Shown here one piece after another: positions 33,881 to 44,657 of a stretch of DNA of 64,000 nt; within the stretch, counting starts at the first letter, position 1; every line of letters begins with the position of its first letter. Position numbers and translations under genes: made by a program. Location: the NCBI RefSeq assembly GCF_030272615.1, contig NC_081413.1, forward strand, positions 329,186,802 to 329,250,801, read 5' to 3'. The DNA is from Cryptomeria japonica. Lineage: Eukaryota > Streptophyta > Pinopsida > Cupressales > Cupressaceae. The notes under the pieces were generated by a model. The model searched no databases. It was not told the DNA's origin and saw only the letters and a list, made by a program, of their open reading frames with translations.

Positions 33881-36800
33881 ATGGCACCCAAGATCCAAGA
33901 TCCCATAGTTGTCAAGAATGTAGAGAAGCCCACACTGAAATACTCTTTGACTCCTAAAGTCCCCTCTAAACCAGATGACAAAACTGCCTTTTCACTCATC
34001 CCGGATAGAGTCTTGTTAGTCGAAGATGTTAGATTCTTCACCAAATGCAGTATTAAAGAACTCGGTCATGTTGAAATTAAGGACACATATGATGAGCTAT
34101 GTACCGATGGCAAAATGGATAGAAAGTACGAGCATATCAAAATCAAGGGATTAACTGAAGCCCTAGCCTATCCTCGTGTGTTCAAACCCCAGTGGGTTAA
34201 GTTTGTTTTGAGCAGAGTTCATGATGATTTTATGTGGCTAGAGGAGCAACCATTCAAAATCAGTAAGGAAATCATTCATGTGATCGCCGGTTATCCCATC
34301 TATGATCATGCACGAGCACAGAAGATGATATCACAGAAGGAGTTAATCAGTTTAACTGGAGTAGAATCTGATTATCGAGGACTGAAACTGAACAATGTCA
34401 CTGATGGAGAACTTAAGTTTGCAATTAGAGTAATTGGTTACTATTTCTTCCAATCTGCAAGGGAAAACAGTGTACCCTGTGCAGCAGTTGACTTAGCCTA
34501 TAAAATAGTGAAAAAGGGAATGAAAGTTGATTTATGTGAAGTGTTATTGAAAAACTTGTTTGAGAACTTGAACACAATAAGGAAACCAAAGAAGAACAAC
34601 TCAGCAAATACATTGAAGTTTGGTTCACTTCTTGTATGCATGTTTTTCTACTTTGAGAAATTCTTTCCATCAGTCGGTAAAGTAGCTTGGGAGCTACACC
34701 GACCAATCACCCATCAAATTAATGACTTTATCAAGAAATTGGGAGATAATTTCAATGATATCATGGATGACTATTTCAGCAAATTTCAAGAGAAGATGCA
34801 CAACAGGTACTGGATTCCACCCCAGCTGGTAGAGAAATATAAAGATGATATATGCTTTGAGGTAGACACCGATTACTGTTATGTGAATGTTGTGGAACCA
34901 AGGACTCAATCTTTGCCACCAATGGGTTATGAGATTGACTATGATATCACACAACAACACATTGATGCATTTCTTACACTGCCAAGGTATGCTACCAAAC
35001 TGAGATATGGAGCTTATGAAGAAGTTAAGGAAAAGGTGAAAATGAGCATTGTAGTACCTAAAGCTACAAGAAAGGCTACAAAGATGATTAAGGCATTATC
35101 TGAGAAATTCGGAGAAGAATATTCCTCCACACCTATCAAAGGTACTCTTGCCATTACCGAAGAGGAATCAGAAGCTCAAGAGGCAGCAATAACGTTGAGC
35201 ACCAAACTGCCTAAGGGTAAAGTATTGAAAAGAAAGAAACAGGACATTCCAAAGGTCCTACCGACTCCTCCAACAAAGAGACCTAATACAAGAGCATCGA
35301 CTGCATCACCGAGTAAGAAACAAAAGAGTGTTACTGCTCCCAAGGTAACCAAGACCTACAAGAAATATACTTGGAGACTCATTTTGGCAAAAGAGTCTAG
35401 TGATACAAAATCTGAGGATGCCAACAAATTCTAAATTGTCAAAAGTAAGAAGGTAAATATACATAGTGTTGAAAACTTTTGTGCAAATCTAAAAGAATAT
35501 GGTGGATTTGGTTCTTTAAGATATGTCAAGTATGAGACTAGGAATAATGATGAGAAGAGACAAATTGAAGAAGTTATCATTTGCACACTTCTAAAGTTTC
35601 GACTAGCTCCATTAGAACTAGTAAAGTCACTTCCGAGTGAACTGTACTTACATATTGATAACAGGTGGAAATATGCAATGGACTCAGAAAAACAAATCAG
35701 AGAAAGAAGTCTAGTTCATCTATTTCTTGATATGTCTGTAGCAGAAATTAAGGAGCATATGACAACCTACAATTCTAAATTTCTTGTCAAACAGAGAGCC
35801 TTAAAATTGGTGAATGGGCTATATATTGATGTAGAAAATGAGACAAAAGAAAAATGGTAGGAAATATTCAAAATAAAAGATGTCGGTGAACAATCTAAAG
35901 TTGAAATTGTTGATGTCACCGAACAAGATCCTGATGTCACCGAGCACGGTCTTGACGCTACCGAGCAAGACCCGGCTGACACTATTCAAATTGATGAAGA
36001 TGTCATGGATGCAGAAGAATAGGAGCAGGAGATGATCGAAGGCACTACATATGCAAAACTTGTATCTAGTGAATCTGTGTTAGTACAAGTTCAGCCTTAT
36101 CCGCCGATCACTCAACCTGTCTCAACCGAAGCTCCTTGAGATACAACACAAGGAACTAAAGGTCACCAGTCTGAAGCAACAGGATAAGGTACAACTCAAG
36201 AAAAGACCTCTCAAGCACCGTCAAGCACTGAAAATGTAGCAGCTGAGACACCCAGTACCGAGACACCCAGAGACACCATAGCAGCTACAGGTACTTACCA
36301 AAGTGTTGCCTCTACCGAGCAACCTACCGAGGGTCATCAAGCCTCACAAGCTATTGTCTTGGTCCAACCAACCAAAGGTAAAGAGAAGAAGGTGAAAAAG
36401 CATAGTTTTAAAGTTGATTTATCTAAACCGATAGTGTTGCCCAATGTGGATATCTCAAAATTAAAGGGGCAAGCACTTATTGATTTCAGTGAACTATGCA
36501 AAGCAAAGGCCGAACAAGAAAAACAAATGGCCATGCAAAAGAAGAATTTTGTACTTCAGAAGGTAAAGACACTGCTGACAAAAATGCTACCTACAACTAC
36601 AGTATCAACCGATGCAGCCATCCACATTCAACTGGATGAACTCCTTAATCAAATAGAAACATCTGGAGTTGATGCATCTGAGTACCTGAGCAAGCTAAAA
36701 GACAAAGAGCTTGCTGCAAAAATGATTGAGGAAGTACACAAATCTCTAGCTATTGGAAAAGTCAAACTTGTCAAATTCATTGATGAGTTGTCCCCTCAAC

Positions 36801-37260
36801 TCAAGCATATTCTTTATTTATTTTAGAAACTTTGCATATTTTCCATATTCATTAAAGATATCAAGAATAAAACTGATGCAATTGAAAAAGAGATCTCTCA
36901 AATAAGTTGACCACAGAGCCCAATTCAGTTCAAAATTTTTATACCAAGCTTCAACAACTCATGGCTCAATAGTTAGAACTCATAAATGAAGAACATAAGA
37001 TCCGGACGGATATAATGACACTCCAGACATTACTCCTTCCTCATCTTTCATCAGTTCAAGAACATATTAATAGAGCTACATGCCTATCTACTACACAAGA
37101 GGGAAGCAGTCTTGATGGCTTAATATCCCTATTGGTTGATATTCAAGCACACAATTCTTTAATGGAAAGTGTAAAGGATGCACTCTCTGTCGCACCCACC
37201 GACACCCGGAAGAAGTATAAATCTATTTTTGATCAGTTACCGCCCCCGGATGGAAATTAA
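33881..37260 (+). pseudogene. Element D ORF2, about 1,120 codons, unknown function
   Basis: From ATG 33881 the frame is open for 517 codons to 35434 and continues in the same frame to about 36826, with stops at 35432, 35858, about 36021, 36138 and 36184. After a shift near 36830 it ends in another frame at 37260. The N-terminal ~380 residues look globular: WVKFVLSRVHDDFMW, FKISKEIIHVIAGYPIYDH, then IRVIGYYFFQ, MKVDLCEVLLKNLFENLN, LKFGSLLVCMFFYFEKFFP. A basic Lys/Pro tail (KVLKRKKQD, KRPNTRAS, SPSKKQK) is followed by an acidic T/E/P-rich stretch and a coiled-coil-like C terminus with LLNQIETSGVDASEYLSKL. No enzyme motif is visible. Its layout resembles LINE-C ORF3 and the extra ORF at 8174-10907. 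The least damaged long ORF in the window. Confidence 0.75.
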
Positions 37261-37613
37261 GTTTTTGATGTTTGTCAAAAAGGGGGAGTAATACAATATA
37301 TGGAGTGATACTATATAGGGGGAGATACAGTTTTGATACAATATTCGGATTATTGTATACAGGGGGAGTATACCGAGCAAAGTATACAGAATATCCAAGG
37401 ACAGTAAGCAGAGCACACAAGCACAAAACCGAGCATGCAAAAATCAGAGTTATGTACAGTATAATGATAAGGGGAGTATATCTGAATATACTATTTCATT
37501 GACTATTGTATATATTGTAAAGTATAGTCATTTTGCAAAGTATATAGATTTTTGAGTTATGACATTGAAAGTAGTTTTTGTTAAACATCTCAACTAATGT
37601 CAAAAGGGGAGAT
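37261..37613 (+). promoter_or_regulatory. Element D 3' region with five purine-tract repeats
   Basis: GGGGAG-type tracts lie at 37277-37288, 37318-37324, 37362-37368, 37469-37476 and 37602-37613. The last, AAAAGGGGAGAT, abuts the 3' LTR and is the functional polypurine tract. The upstream ones are extra copies, often followed by TATAC/TATA. Multiple upstream tracts are a known trait of Sirevirus elements. Confidence 0.72.
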
Positions 37614-38762
37614 TGTTACTACTTATCAAATTGCCATTAGTTTTTGTATTCAAATTCATACTATATATTCTAGCCGGTTAGCACTACCGAATCATGCAGT
37701 TGGTACACATAGAGAAGTCGGTATGCACAGTCTAGTCGGTTACAGAGGAAAGCAGTCACAGAACGCAGTATACACCGAGCTGTCTACCGAGTATCTTTTT
37801 GAGACTACTGAGCAGCAAAGATGACACACCAAGTTGACATACACCGAGTGAAATGTGTTACTAGATACATTGAACCTGGACATGCATATGAAAACGTGTT
37901 ACAAGATCGAGGCACATCTAATTGTTATTACATTGGAAATTGCACCAGAAGATTGTGTATGATTTTAAGGACAATCTAACCAATGAAATATTTTGTTTAG
38001 TTATTCATTCAAGGAATCTTGTTTGTAAGATCGAAGCAATGAATTGGATCACCGTTTTAAGAAGATCTATTTATATGGCATTAGTGAAGTGTATGTTTGC
38101 ATGAAAGAAGACTATTACAGAGACACAGAGGTCACTGAGAAGGTTTTCAGAGAATAGTCGAAGAACAGAGTAAACAGAACGGTTTACTGAGTTACTATAT
38201 GGATTACCAAGGTATGCTATAAGCAAGGTAATCTATTCTAAGCACATAGAATCTACTATAACATTTCAGATGTAAAGTTGCAGATATTTGTAATAATTTT
38301 ATTGTAATATTGCGAAGTTGAAAGAGAAATCTTTAATAGGGTAAAAGACTCTAATCAAGTCTATAAATTGTAAAGCCTCTAACCAGGTGCAACATTCAGA
38401 ATAAATGTTGTAAAATCCTTTAGCAAGGTAGATCTAACAGATCTTGTTACTCCTAACAGGGTAAGCTATCAGAAATAGCTAAATGTAGCTCTAACCGAGG
38501 ATTCTTTATTATTGCAGTAGTGAAGTTGTGGGTGCCATCCCCACCGTAGTTTTTCTCTCTAACCAAGAGTTTCTGCGTAACCAAAATATATATGTTATGG
38601 AGTGAATCATGTATGATTGTTATTTATTTGTTTTAACTTTATTTTATGTTCCTGCACTATTCTGTTTATGCATAATAGTAAGGTTATTATTCAAGAAAAG
38701 TTTTGGAGTACTGATTCACCCCTCCCCTCTCAGTACATTATCTTTCCATATTGGGCCTAACA
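37614..38762 (+). repeat. 3' LTR of element D (1149 bp)
   Basis: TGTTACTACTTATC to GGGCCTAACA, partner of 30852-32001. Followed by the right target copy ATTGA and then LINE-C endonuclease sequence on the minus strand. Confidence 0.95.
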
Positions 38763-39691
38763 ATTGATCTGGAGTTGTTCCAGTATGGAGCACAACTATT
38801 TTTTCTTCTTGAAGATGTCACCAAAAGTTGCCTTATTCCAACCTTTGACTTCCCTGTAGATGAGTTTCAGTTTCTCAGCAGTCCCTTGAATCGGGTAGCC
38901 CACCAATCCTTGACTAGGTCTTTAAAATCTAGGTGGGAGGCCCACATAATCTAATAGTGGAAAGGGGGGGGGACCCAGGTAGGGTCTATCCTTCCAATGG
39001 AGCAGGAGGGGGTTGTGATCAGAAGCAGTCCTTGGGAGAGTCTTAAGGTAGGAGTTGTCGCCAATATCCTAGTTGGTAGAGACAATAAATCTATCGAGTG
39101 TGACTTGAATTAGGTGATTGTCTTTCCTATTATTCGACCAAGTGAAGGGGACACCCTGGAGATCAAGATCAAAGAGGCTAGTGACATTAATGAGGTTGGT
39201 GAGATCTCCCATGCTATCTGTAAAATCTACTAGACCACCACATTTTTGAGAGGGGTATAGTGGGGTATTAAAGTCTCCAGCCAACATGTAGTGAGACTTC
39301 TGGTCCACCAGGATGAGTTCAGAGATTTCCTCCCACACCAGATGCCTTCCCACTTTGGAATTGAGGGCATATATATTGAATAGGTGTGAGTAGTTCTCAT
39401 CATGTTGAAAAGTAATTTCGCTAAGAAGTTTTGAGTGCTAACATAAATCTTTCCTTGTGTTTTGAGGGGGTCCCAGAGGGTAGCAATTCCCCCAAAAGCC
39501 CCTAAAGCATCCACATAGAAAAAGGCAACCCCCGACCAAAGTTTACCAACAATGGTTGCAAAAGTTTGGTGAGACATTTTGACCTCCTGAAGAAGACAAA
39601 TATCAAGTTCCATTTCCAAGTTATACTGTTTTATAGAAAATTGCTTCTAGGGACTGTTGAGACCTCTTATGTTCCAAGAGAGGAACTTCAT
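38763..39691 (-). pseudogene. LINE-C ORF2, APE-type endonuclease portion
   Basis: ORF2 starts at ATG 39691 (MKFLSWNIRGLNSP, the classic LINE endonuclease opening). Catalytic landmarks are present: LLQEVK (about 39592), AGDFNTPL (about 39280), TWSNNRKDNHLIQ and LDRF, and a terminal SDHNPLLLHW (about 39010-39040, in a shifted frame). It then runs through KLKLIYREVKGWNKATFGDIF to the border of element D. Frameshift near 39300 and scattered stops. The ATG overlaps the ORF1 stop as ATGA (39691-39688). It nicks target DNA in active elements. Confidence 0.9.
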
Positions 39692-41151
39692 TTCTTATTT
39701 TTGTTGATTCCATCAAGGGTCTGCTGTCTGCCCCTTGCAATGTCCCTTTCAATAACTTTATGTCTCAGCACGCTCTCTGAAGGTCTTCCCACTTTATTTT
39801 TAGTACCCCCCACATCTGCTTTCTTAGCCTTGGGTTTCTTCTTTTGGGTCATCCATTCCTCACTGTCTGCCAGAGGAGATCCAGGTGGTGATAACTTCAT
39901 AGGAGGAGTCGGTATGGGGGCTTTTTCTACTTCAACAGATGTCTCTGCCTTGCTAGGGGAACAAGGGGGGGTTGTGATTAACAACTTTTTCACACCTGAG
40001 GGGGTCATAGCTCCATCTGGGTTGGAGGATTGACGGGTTGTGGGGATAGAAATAGCTAGAGGCTTGGGGGAGAGGTAGTTATTACCCATAGCCACAGAGG
40101 GGTATGGAGGGGGATCAGGGGATAGCCGGAGGCTTGTCACCGGATGGATTTCACCCTCTTCTAGGGGTATAACTGGGCTAACTTTATTCACAGAATCAAT
40201 CGGGGTTTATAAGATCTCAAGGATCTTGTCAGTGTGGGGGTAGTCATCTGGGATTTCTTCCGTATTAGGCAGTCCCAAGGGGGCTGATGAAGAGGGAGCA
40301 CTTGGGCTGATGGGTTCATCAATAATAGCCTTTTTTTTCAGCTTGGGTTCTGCAGACTTCTTGGTCTTACACTCAACATACGGATGCCCTTATTTAGCAC
40401 ACTTTTGACAAAAAAGGGTAGCATTTTCATAAACAATAGCTTGGGACCATTTTCCCCACTTCGAATTGAGAGAAACAAAATTGGGGAGAGATTTTTTAAT
40501 CACAACATTGACACAAAAACGTGCATAATCCAACCTGGATTTAGCAAGAGTGACCAAATCAGCTGTAACATAGCTACCGAATGAGTTTCCAATCCGGTGG
40601 AAGATCTATTCATCCTAGAATTCCTACGGTAGGCCAAGTAGTCTAACCCAAATAGGAGCCATGCGGTTGAGTTTAGGTGAGGGGTCAAAACCAGGCTTCC
40701 ATTTAGCCAAAGTTAGGAAATGCTTTCCATATGCCCAGGAGCCTGAGAGGACAAAGATTAGGTCTTCCTCCGTAGTGAACTTAAAAAGGAAGAGACCACC
40801 TGGCATTGTCGAGATGTCGACACTGCCCTTTAGTTTCCATCCTGATTTGGCCCATCTCCTTATCATGTCAATAGATGGTCTGAAGGAGAAGAAGTGTTGA
40901 ACTATCACAAGGTGAAGAGATGAAGTGATTTTATCCATGAGACTATCTGAGAGCTTGATCTTCGTTCCTTCGTCAGTTTGGGTAAACTTAGCCAAAGTCG
41001 CTTCTAAAGTCATATTAGTAGACCCAAGAAGGGTGTTTTTCCAGTTGGATTTGGAATCTTTCTTACCAAGCTTCACATTCTTCTATCTGGCAACAGATTC
41101 CAGCCTGGGGAGGTGTATATTATTCACTCCATCATTCAAGCCAGAGTCCAT
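39688..41151 (-). pseudogene. LINE-C ORF1, DUF4283-like RNA-binding protein with CCHC knuckle
   Basis: Frame from ATG 41151 to the stop at 39688, about 488 codons with several stops. DUF4283-like blocks are LVIVQHFFSFRPSIDMIRRWAKSGW (about 40850-40925), GGLFLFKFTTEEDLIFVLSGSW (about 40740-40810), and MAPIWVRLLGLP. A zinc knuckle CQKCAK-stop-GHPYVEC lies at about 40370-40415, with a TAA in it. The rest is a P/S-rich linker with basic KKKPKAKK near 39830. ORF1 proteins coat the LINE RNA. The start is chosen as the first ATG ahead of the domain; a stop at the RLESVAR end interrupts it. Confidence 0.85.
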
Positions 41152-41401
41152 CGGTACCAAAGATGAAGAAGAGGAAGGACTATCACTCTTGGCGGTTTTT
41201 CCGTCTGACCCACAGACAGTGGGGTCCTAGTAGCAGAACCAGTAACATGTGAACTGACTGTGGTATCAGTTTGGGGATCCAATTGTAGGGAGGAAGGGAC
41301 ATCCCCAGAGGGGGTGGTCTTGCAGACGGTTCAGATTGAAACGCAGGGAAAGGCGGGAAAGTTGTAGAGCACTAGGTGGATTTTGTTACAAACACTAAAG
41401 T
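41152..41401 (-). other. LINE-C 5' untranslated region
   Basis: About 250 bases between the right target duplication and the ORF1 ATG, with no recognised gene. Some in-frame Ser-rich coding extends upstream of the ATG, so the true ORF1 start may be earlier. Confidence 0.5.
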
Positions 41402-41414
41402 GGGTTTGATTGTT
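41402..41414. repeat. Target-site duplication of LINE-C, right copy
   Basis: GGGTTTGATTGTT, identical to 25450-25462. Confidence 0.88.
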
Positions 41415-41765
41415 GGGTTGATATGATTGGTATGATTGATATAGTGGGTTGAAAGAAAAGGAAGGTTTACATGACTCTAATGTTGGTTGAAATGAGGTAG
41501 GAACGATTTTGTTGAAGAATGAAGGTTGGCATGTTTGAATGGTCTCACAAGAAGAAGGTTGGCCTGATATTGATTCCCTCATGGTCATCACTTCTCTCAT
41601 CATTTTTTCTAACCAGCCCCTATGGTTGTTAGGAGTAGTAATGTCTATCATTTGTTGTTGCACAGTCTTGATCTATTGAGCTAAAGTTTCTATGGATGGC
41701 AATGAAATAGGAATGGAAGGGATGAATTGTCCACCTTCCCTATGAAATGTATAATGCCAATCCAT
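41415..41765 (-). pseudogene. Element B gag-like ORF, 5' part
   Basis: Starts at ATG 41765 (MDWHYTFHREGGQF), has one stop (LAQ-stop-IKTV near 41675), a helical stretch (WLEKMMREVMTMRESI), and then a Y/Q/N/P-rich run SYQSYQPNNQT that is cut by LINE-C and resumes in frame at 25462. Confidence 0.6.
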
Positions 41766-42059
41766 GATGTTTTCTTGATTGGTTTGGACCTAGGATCACA
41801 ACATTTAAGATGTTTTCTCCATTTGTCTGAATGTGACAATGTTTGATTTGTTGAACTTGACAAACTTGTTTGAGTTGAGGTTGAGTTTGATTGATCCTCT
41901 AATTGTGATTTGGATGTTTGGGGTATGACTTTCTAGGATGATTATGCAAATGACGACAGACTAAGACAGACATATATGAAGTCTAGACAAGGACTAAAAT
42001 GAAGATCATAGCAACACTAAAATGAACTAGGAGGTCAATGAGACACAAATAAGGACTTA

Positions 42060-42430
42060 TGTGAAGATTATGATGACGTATATGGGAACTCTATGAGGAT
42101 GATGCAAGGACTTATGCAAATTCTAATGATGTAAATGAGGATGATAATAAGGATGATAATGAGGACGATGCAAGGACTTATGCAAATTCTAAGGACGTAA
42201 ATGAGGATGATAATAAGGACGTAAATGAGGACTATAATGAGGACTATGCAAGGACTAAGGGCATATATGAGGATGATAATGGGGACAATAATAATGACTA
42301 AGGACATATATGAGGACGATAATGGGGACAATAATGAGGACTATGCAAGGACTTATGCAAAGAAAGGATGTAAATAAGGACTATATGAGGACGACAATGA
42401 GGACTATGCAAGGACTTCTTATGGTCACAA
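42060..42430. repeat. Minisatellite of GAGGAC/GATAAT words
   Basis: Irregular tandem copies of AATGAGGACTATGCAAGGACTTATG and AAATGAGGATGATAATAAGGAC units. Open frames across it are compositional. Confidence 0.85.
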
Positions 42431-43403
42431 GTATGTAAAATTTTTGAGTTTGTAGGTCTGTCTGATGTTTCAAGGTAAACATTGTTTCCATTAATTCCAT
42501 TTGTAGGACAAGTTTGTTGTTTTCCAAATATGAGAACAATTGTTTGAAGATAGGTATAGCTGACTGAACTTTGTTCTGACCAACTCTAAGAATTCAAAGA
42601 TACGCAAGATAGGGCCTGAAATAGCCCAAATACTGACTCAATACTGGTCTGGTACAACGATACATATAAAAGAATAGAAGACAATCTTAGGATGAAAAGT
42701 GGACATCATTCAATGAGGCCCCCGCAACAAAATACCAAAACAAGATGAACATATAGAGAGTCTGGCAACATTGGCTCCACTCCACAACACACACTTCTCG
42801 GGCATGCCAGTCTCTCTTACCCCAAAGATCCGAAGATCTTATCACTGAGGTATTTTTGTCTCATTATGCAAGGTACATGAGGGATATCTATGGGGTATGA
42901 TCCGCACTCCCAAAATCACTAAATGTAGGATTTGGGCTACTAAGTTGGTTCTTATTGTAAAATTTTGAGGGGTCTCGATCCAACGATGAATTCTTAAAGC
43001 AAGCCACTTAAGACTTTAGTTGAGCTTATTGATGTAGGGAAGGCCCCCACATATGTTGAATTCACTCAACACTCTAGCCGCCTGATCGGTATATTTATAT
43101 AGCGGCTCAAAAAACCCGCTCGAGAGTACGTTGGGAGAGATGATATCCCCAACACATCCCAAATCGAAGTACCTCCGTGGGGTGATGAGCTCCCCAGTCA
43201 AAGATACCCCTCACTACTAAAATGAAAAATTGGGTGTTGTTATCATCTTCTCCCTTTCTCCCAAGGCCCCAAAGGTGGGTGGAAAGGTAGTTGATGCAAC
43301 AGTAGGTCCACCCCAAACACGATAAAAAGTTATTTCCCTTAAGAAAAAAATGAAATATGAGTTATTCTATTGAGAATCCCGATTCATGTTCATTTTAAGA
43401 CCC

Positions 43404-43715
43404 AAACTTAGGTGTGAGATACGCATGTGCATGTCAATTTTAGAACACCAAACTAAAGTGTGAAAGCATGCATGTCAATTTTAACCAGGTTTATTTTAAG
43501 CCCAAAATTGAAGTGTGAAAGCATGCATGCCAATTTTAACCAGGTTTATTTTAAGCCCAAAACTGAAGTGTGAAAGCATGCATGTCCATTTTAACTAGAT
43601 TTATTTTAAGCACCAAATTGATATGTGAAAGCATGCATGTCAATTTTAACCAGATTTATTTTAAGCACCAAATTGAAGTGTGAAAGCATGCATGTCCACT
43701 TTAAACCCAAAATCC
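43404..43715. repeat. 55-bp tandem repeat, about five copies
   Basis: TGTGAAAGCATGCATG recurs at 43459, 43514, 43569, 43624 and 43679, exactly 55 bp apart, with the unit continuing TCAATTTTAACCAGGT. A diverged copy precedes the array near 43410. Confidence 0.92.
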
Positions 43716-43862
43716 AAAAGTGATTTAACCCTAAAGGATCCTACAATCAAATTGTTAGTGGTGTCCAAAATAATGTAGAATGACCAAGCCTTCTTTGTAA
43801 TTTCATCACACGCTACAAACAAACAATTAGTAAGAGAAATCAAAATAACAACATTAAAAAAA

Positions 43863-43864
<2 letters not shown>

Positions 43865-43894
<30 letters not shown>
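43865..43894. repeat. Poly-T run of 30
   Basis: Uninterrupted T30. On the minus (element) strand it is poly(A). I could not link it to a separate retroposed sequence. Confidence 0.95.
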
Positions 43895-43895
<1 letters not shown>

Positions 43896-44657
43896 AATTT
43901 TTGAATTTTTAACCCCAAAATAAAATTACAAAGAAGATACCCCTGATGAAATTCTGAGAGCTTTCCAAAAATGTAAGAATTTTAGAAAAAGACATTAATT
44001 TGCACTCTAGAGAGCAGATTTATGGAAAAACATGAATTTTTAAAGACTAACTTTACAATAATTATTTGACATCAAAATCAAAAGTGTAAAGAAGATACCC
44101 CCTATGAAATGTCAAGAGATTGTAAAAAATGTAGGAATTTTAGAAAAATTCTCTGATTTGTGCCCAAAATTCAAAATTTATTAAAAAATTTAAAATGATC
44201 ATATCTCAATCAAAACAGATCGTATAGATCCAAAAATTTTACTGTAGACGTGTCTCAGGATTCTTAACCTTCTATAAAAAATCTCATAGAAATTAGTGTA
44301 TTTGCTCAAAAAATCAAATATTTATTAAAATAATTGAAGCTATCATATCTCACTCAAAAATGAGGATCTAAAGCTGATTTTTTTACTGTAGATCCGTGAG
44401 ATGATCATTAACCTACAGTAAAAAAATCATGAAGATATTCACAATAATTTGGAAGATATGATAAAATATTTGAACAACCTACAATCTTGCCTGGAACCTG
44501 ATCTGCACAATGTTAGTCTTGAATTTTTTTACTAAAACACCAATTAAGATAAAAAAACCTCTTAGAATATGAATTGAAAAGATAGGTGTAGTTTGCAAGA
44601 TCCAATACCTATACTTGTAGGCATACACAAAATTCCAAATCAGAGTGATGTTGTTTC

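Larger units (their letters stand above)
30852..38762 (+). mobile_element. LTR element D, 7.9 kb, pol-less, Sirevirus/Copia-like termini
   Basis: LTRs 30852-32001 and 37614-38762 begin TGTTA and end TAACA. An initiator-Met type primer site (32004-32015) and a purine tract (37602-37613) sit at the expected ends. The 5.6-kb interior encodes a coiled-coil/zinc-knuckle gag-like protein and a second long ORF, but no protease, integrase or RT. It is therefore non-autonomous although protein-coding. Repeated GGGGAG tracts before the 3' LTR and clustered TCGGT/ACCGA words in the LTRs recall the Sirevirus (SIRE/Maximus) branch of Copia elements; that affiliation is inference. Inserted in ORF2 of LINE-C. 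Confidence 0.93.
25463..41401 (-). mobile_element. LINE-C, near full-length plant L1-type LINE of about 8 kb, with three ORFs
   Basis: Bordered by an exact 13-bp target duplication. In minus-strand order it holds ORF1 (DUF4283-like plus CCHC knuckle), ORF2 (APE-type endonuclease, RT, zf-RVT, RNase H), and an additional ORF3 before the 3' end. The 3' terminus is only weakly A-rich (ATCAAAAA). ORF2 is interrupted by LTR element D. Removing 30852-38762 and one 5-bp copy leaves about 8.0 kb. Many stops and shifts show it is inactive. Confidence 0.9.
41766..44657 (-). other. Element B 5' leader, repeat-rich, no recognised gene
   Basis: Holds two minisatellites and a T30 run (listed separately). 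Further duplicated words occur: AAAGAAGATACCCC near 43931 and 44095, and ATCATATCTCA near 44198 and 44343. Short minus-strand frames at 43016-43316 (for example VLSEFNICGGLPYINKLN) are unassigned. Confidence 0.55.

Noticed and set aside
42068-42331. 87-codon hydrophobic ORF resembling a membrane protein
   Set aside because: Ile/Leu runs come from the GAGGAC/GATAAT minisatellite read on the minus strand.
43404-43715. CRISPR-like regular repeats
   Set aside because: The 55-bp units are direct tandem copies without unique spacers, in a plant retroelement.
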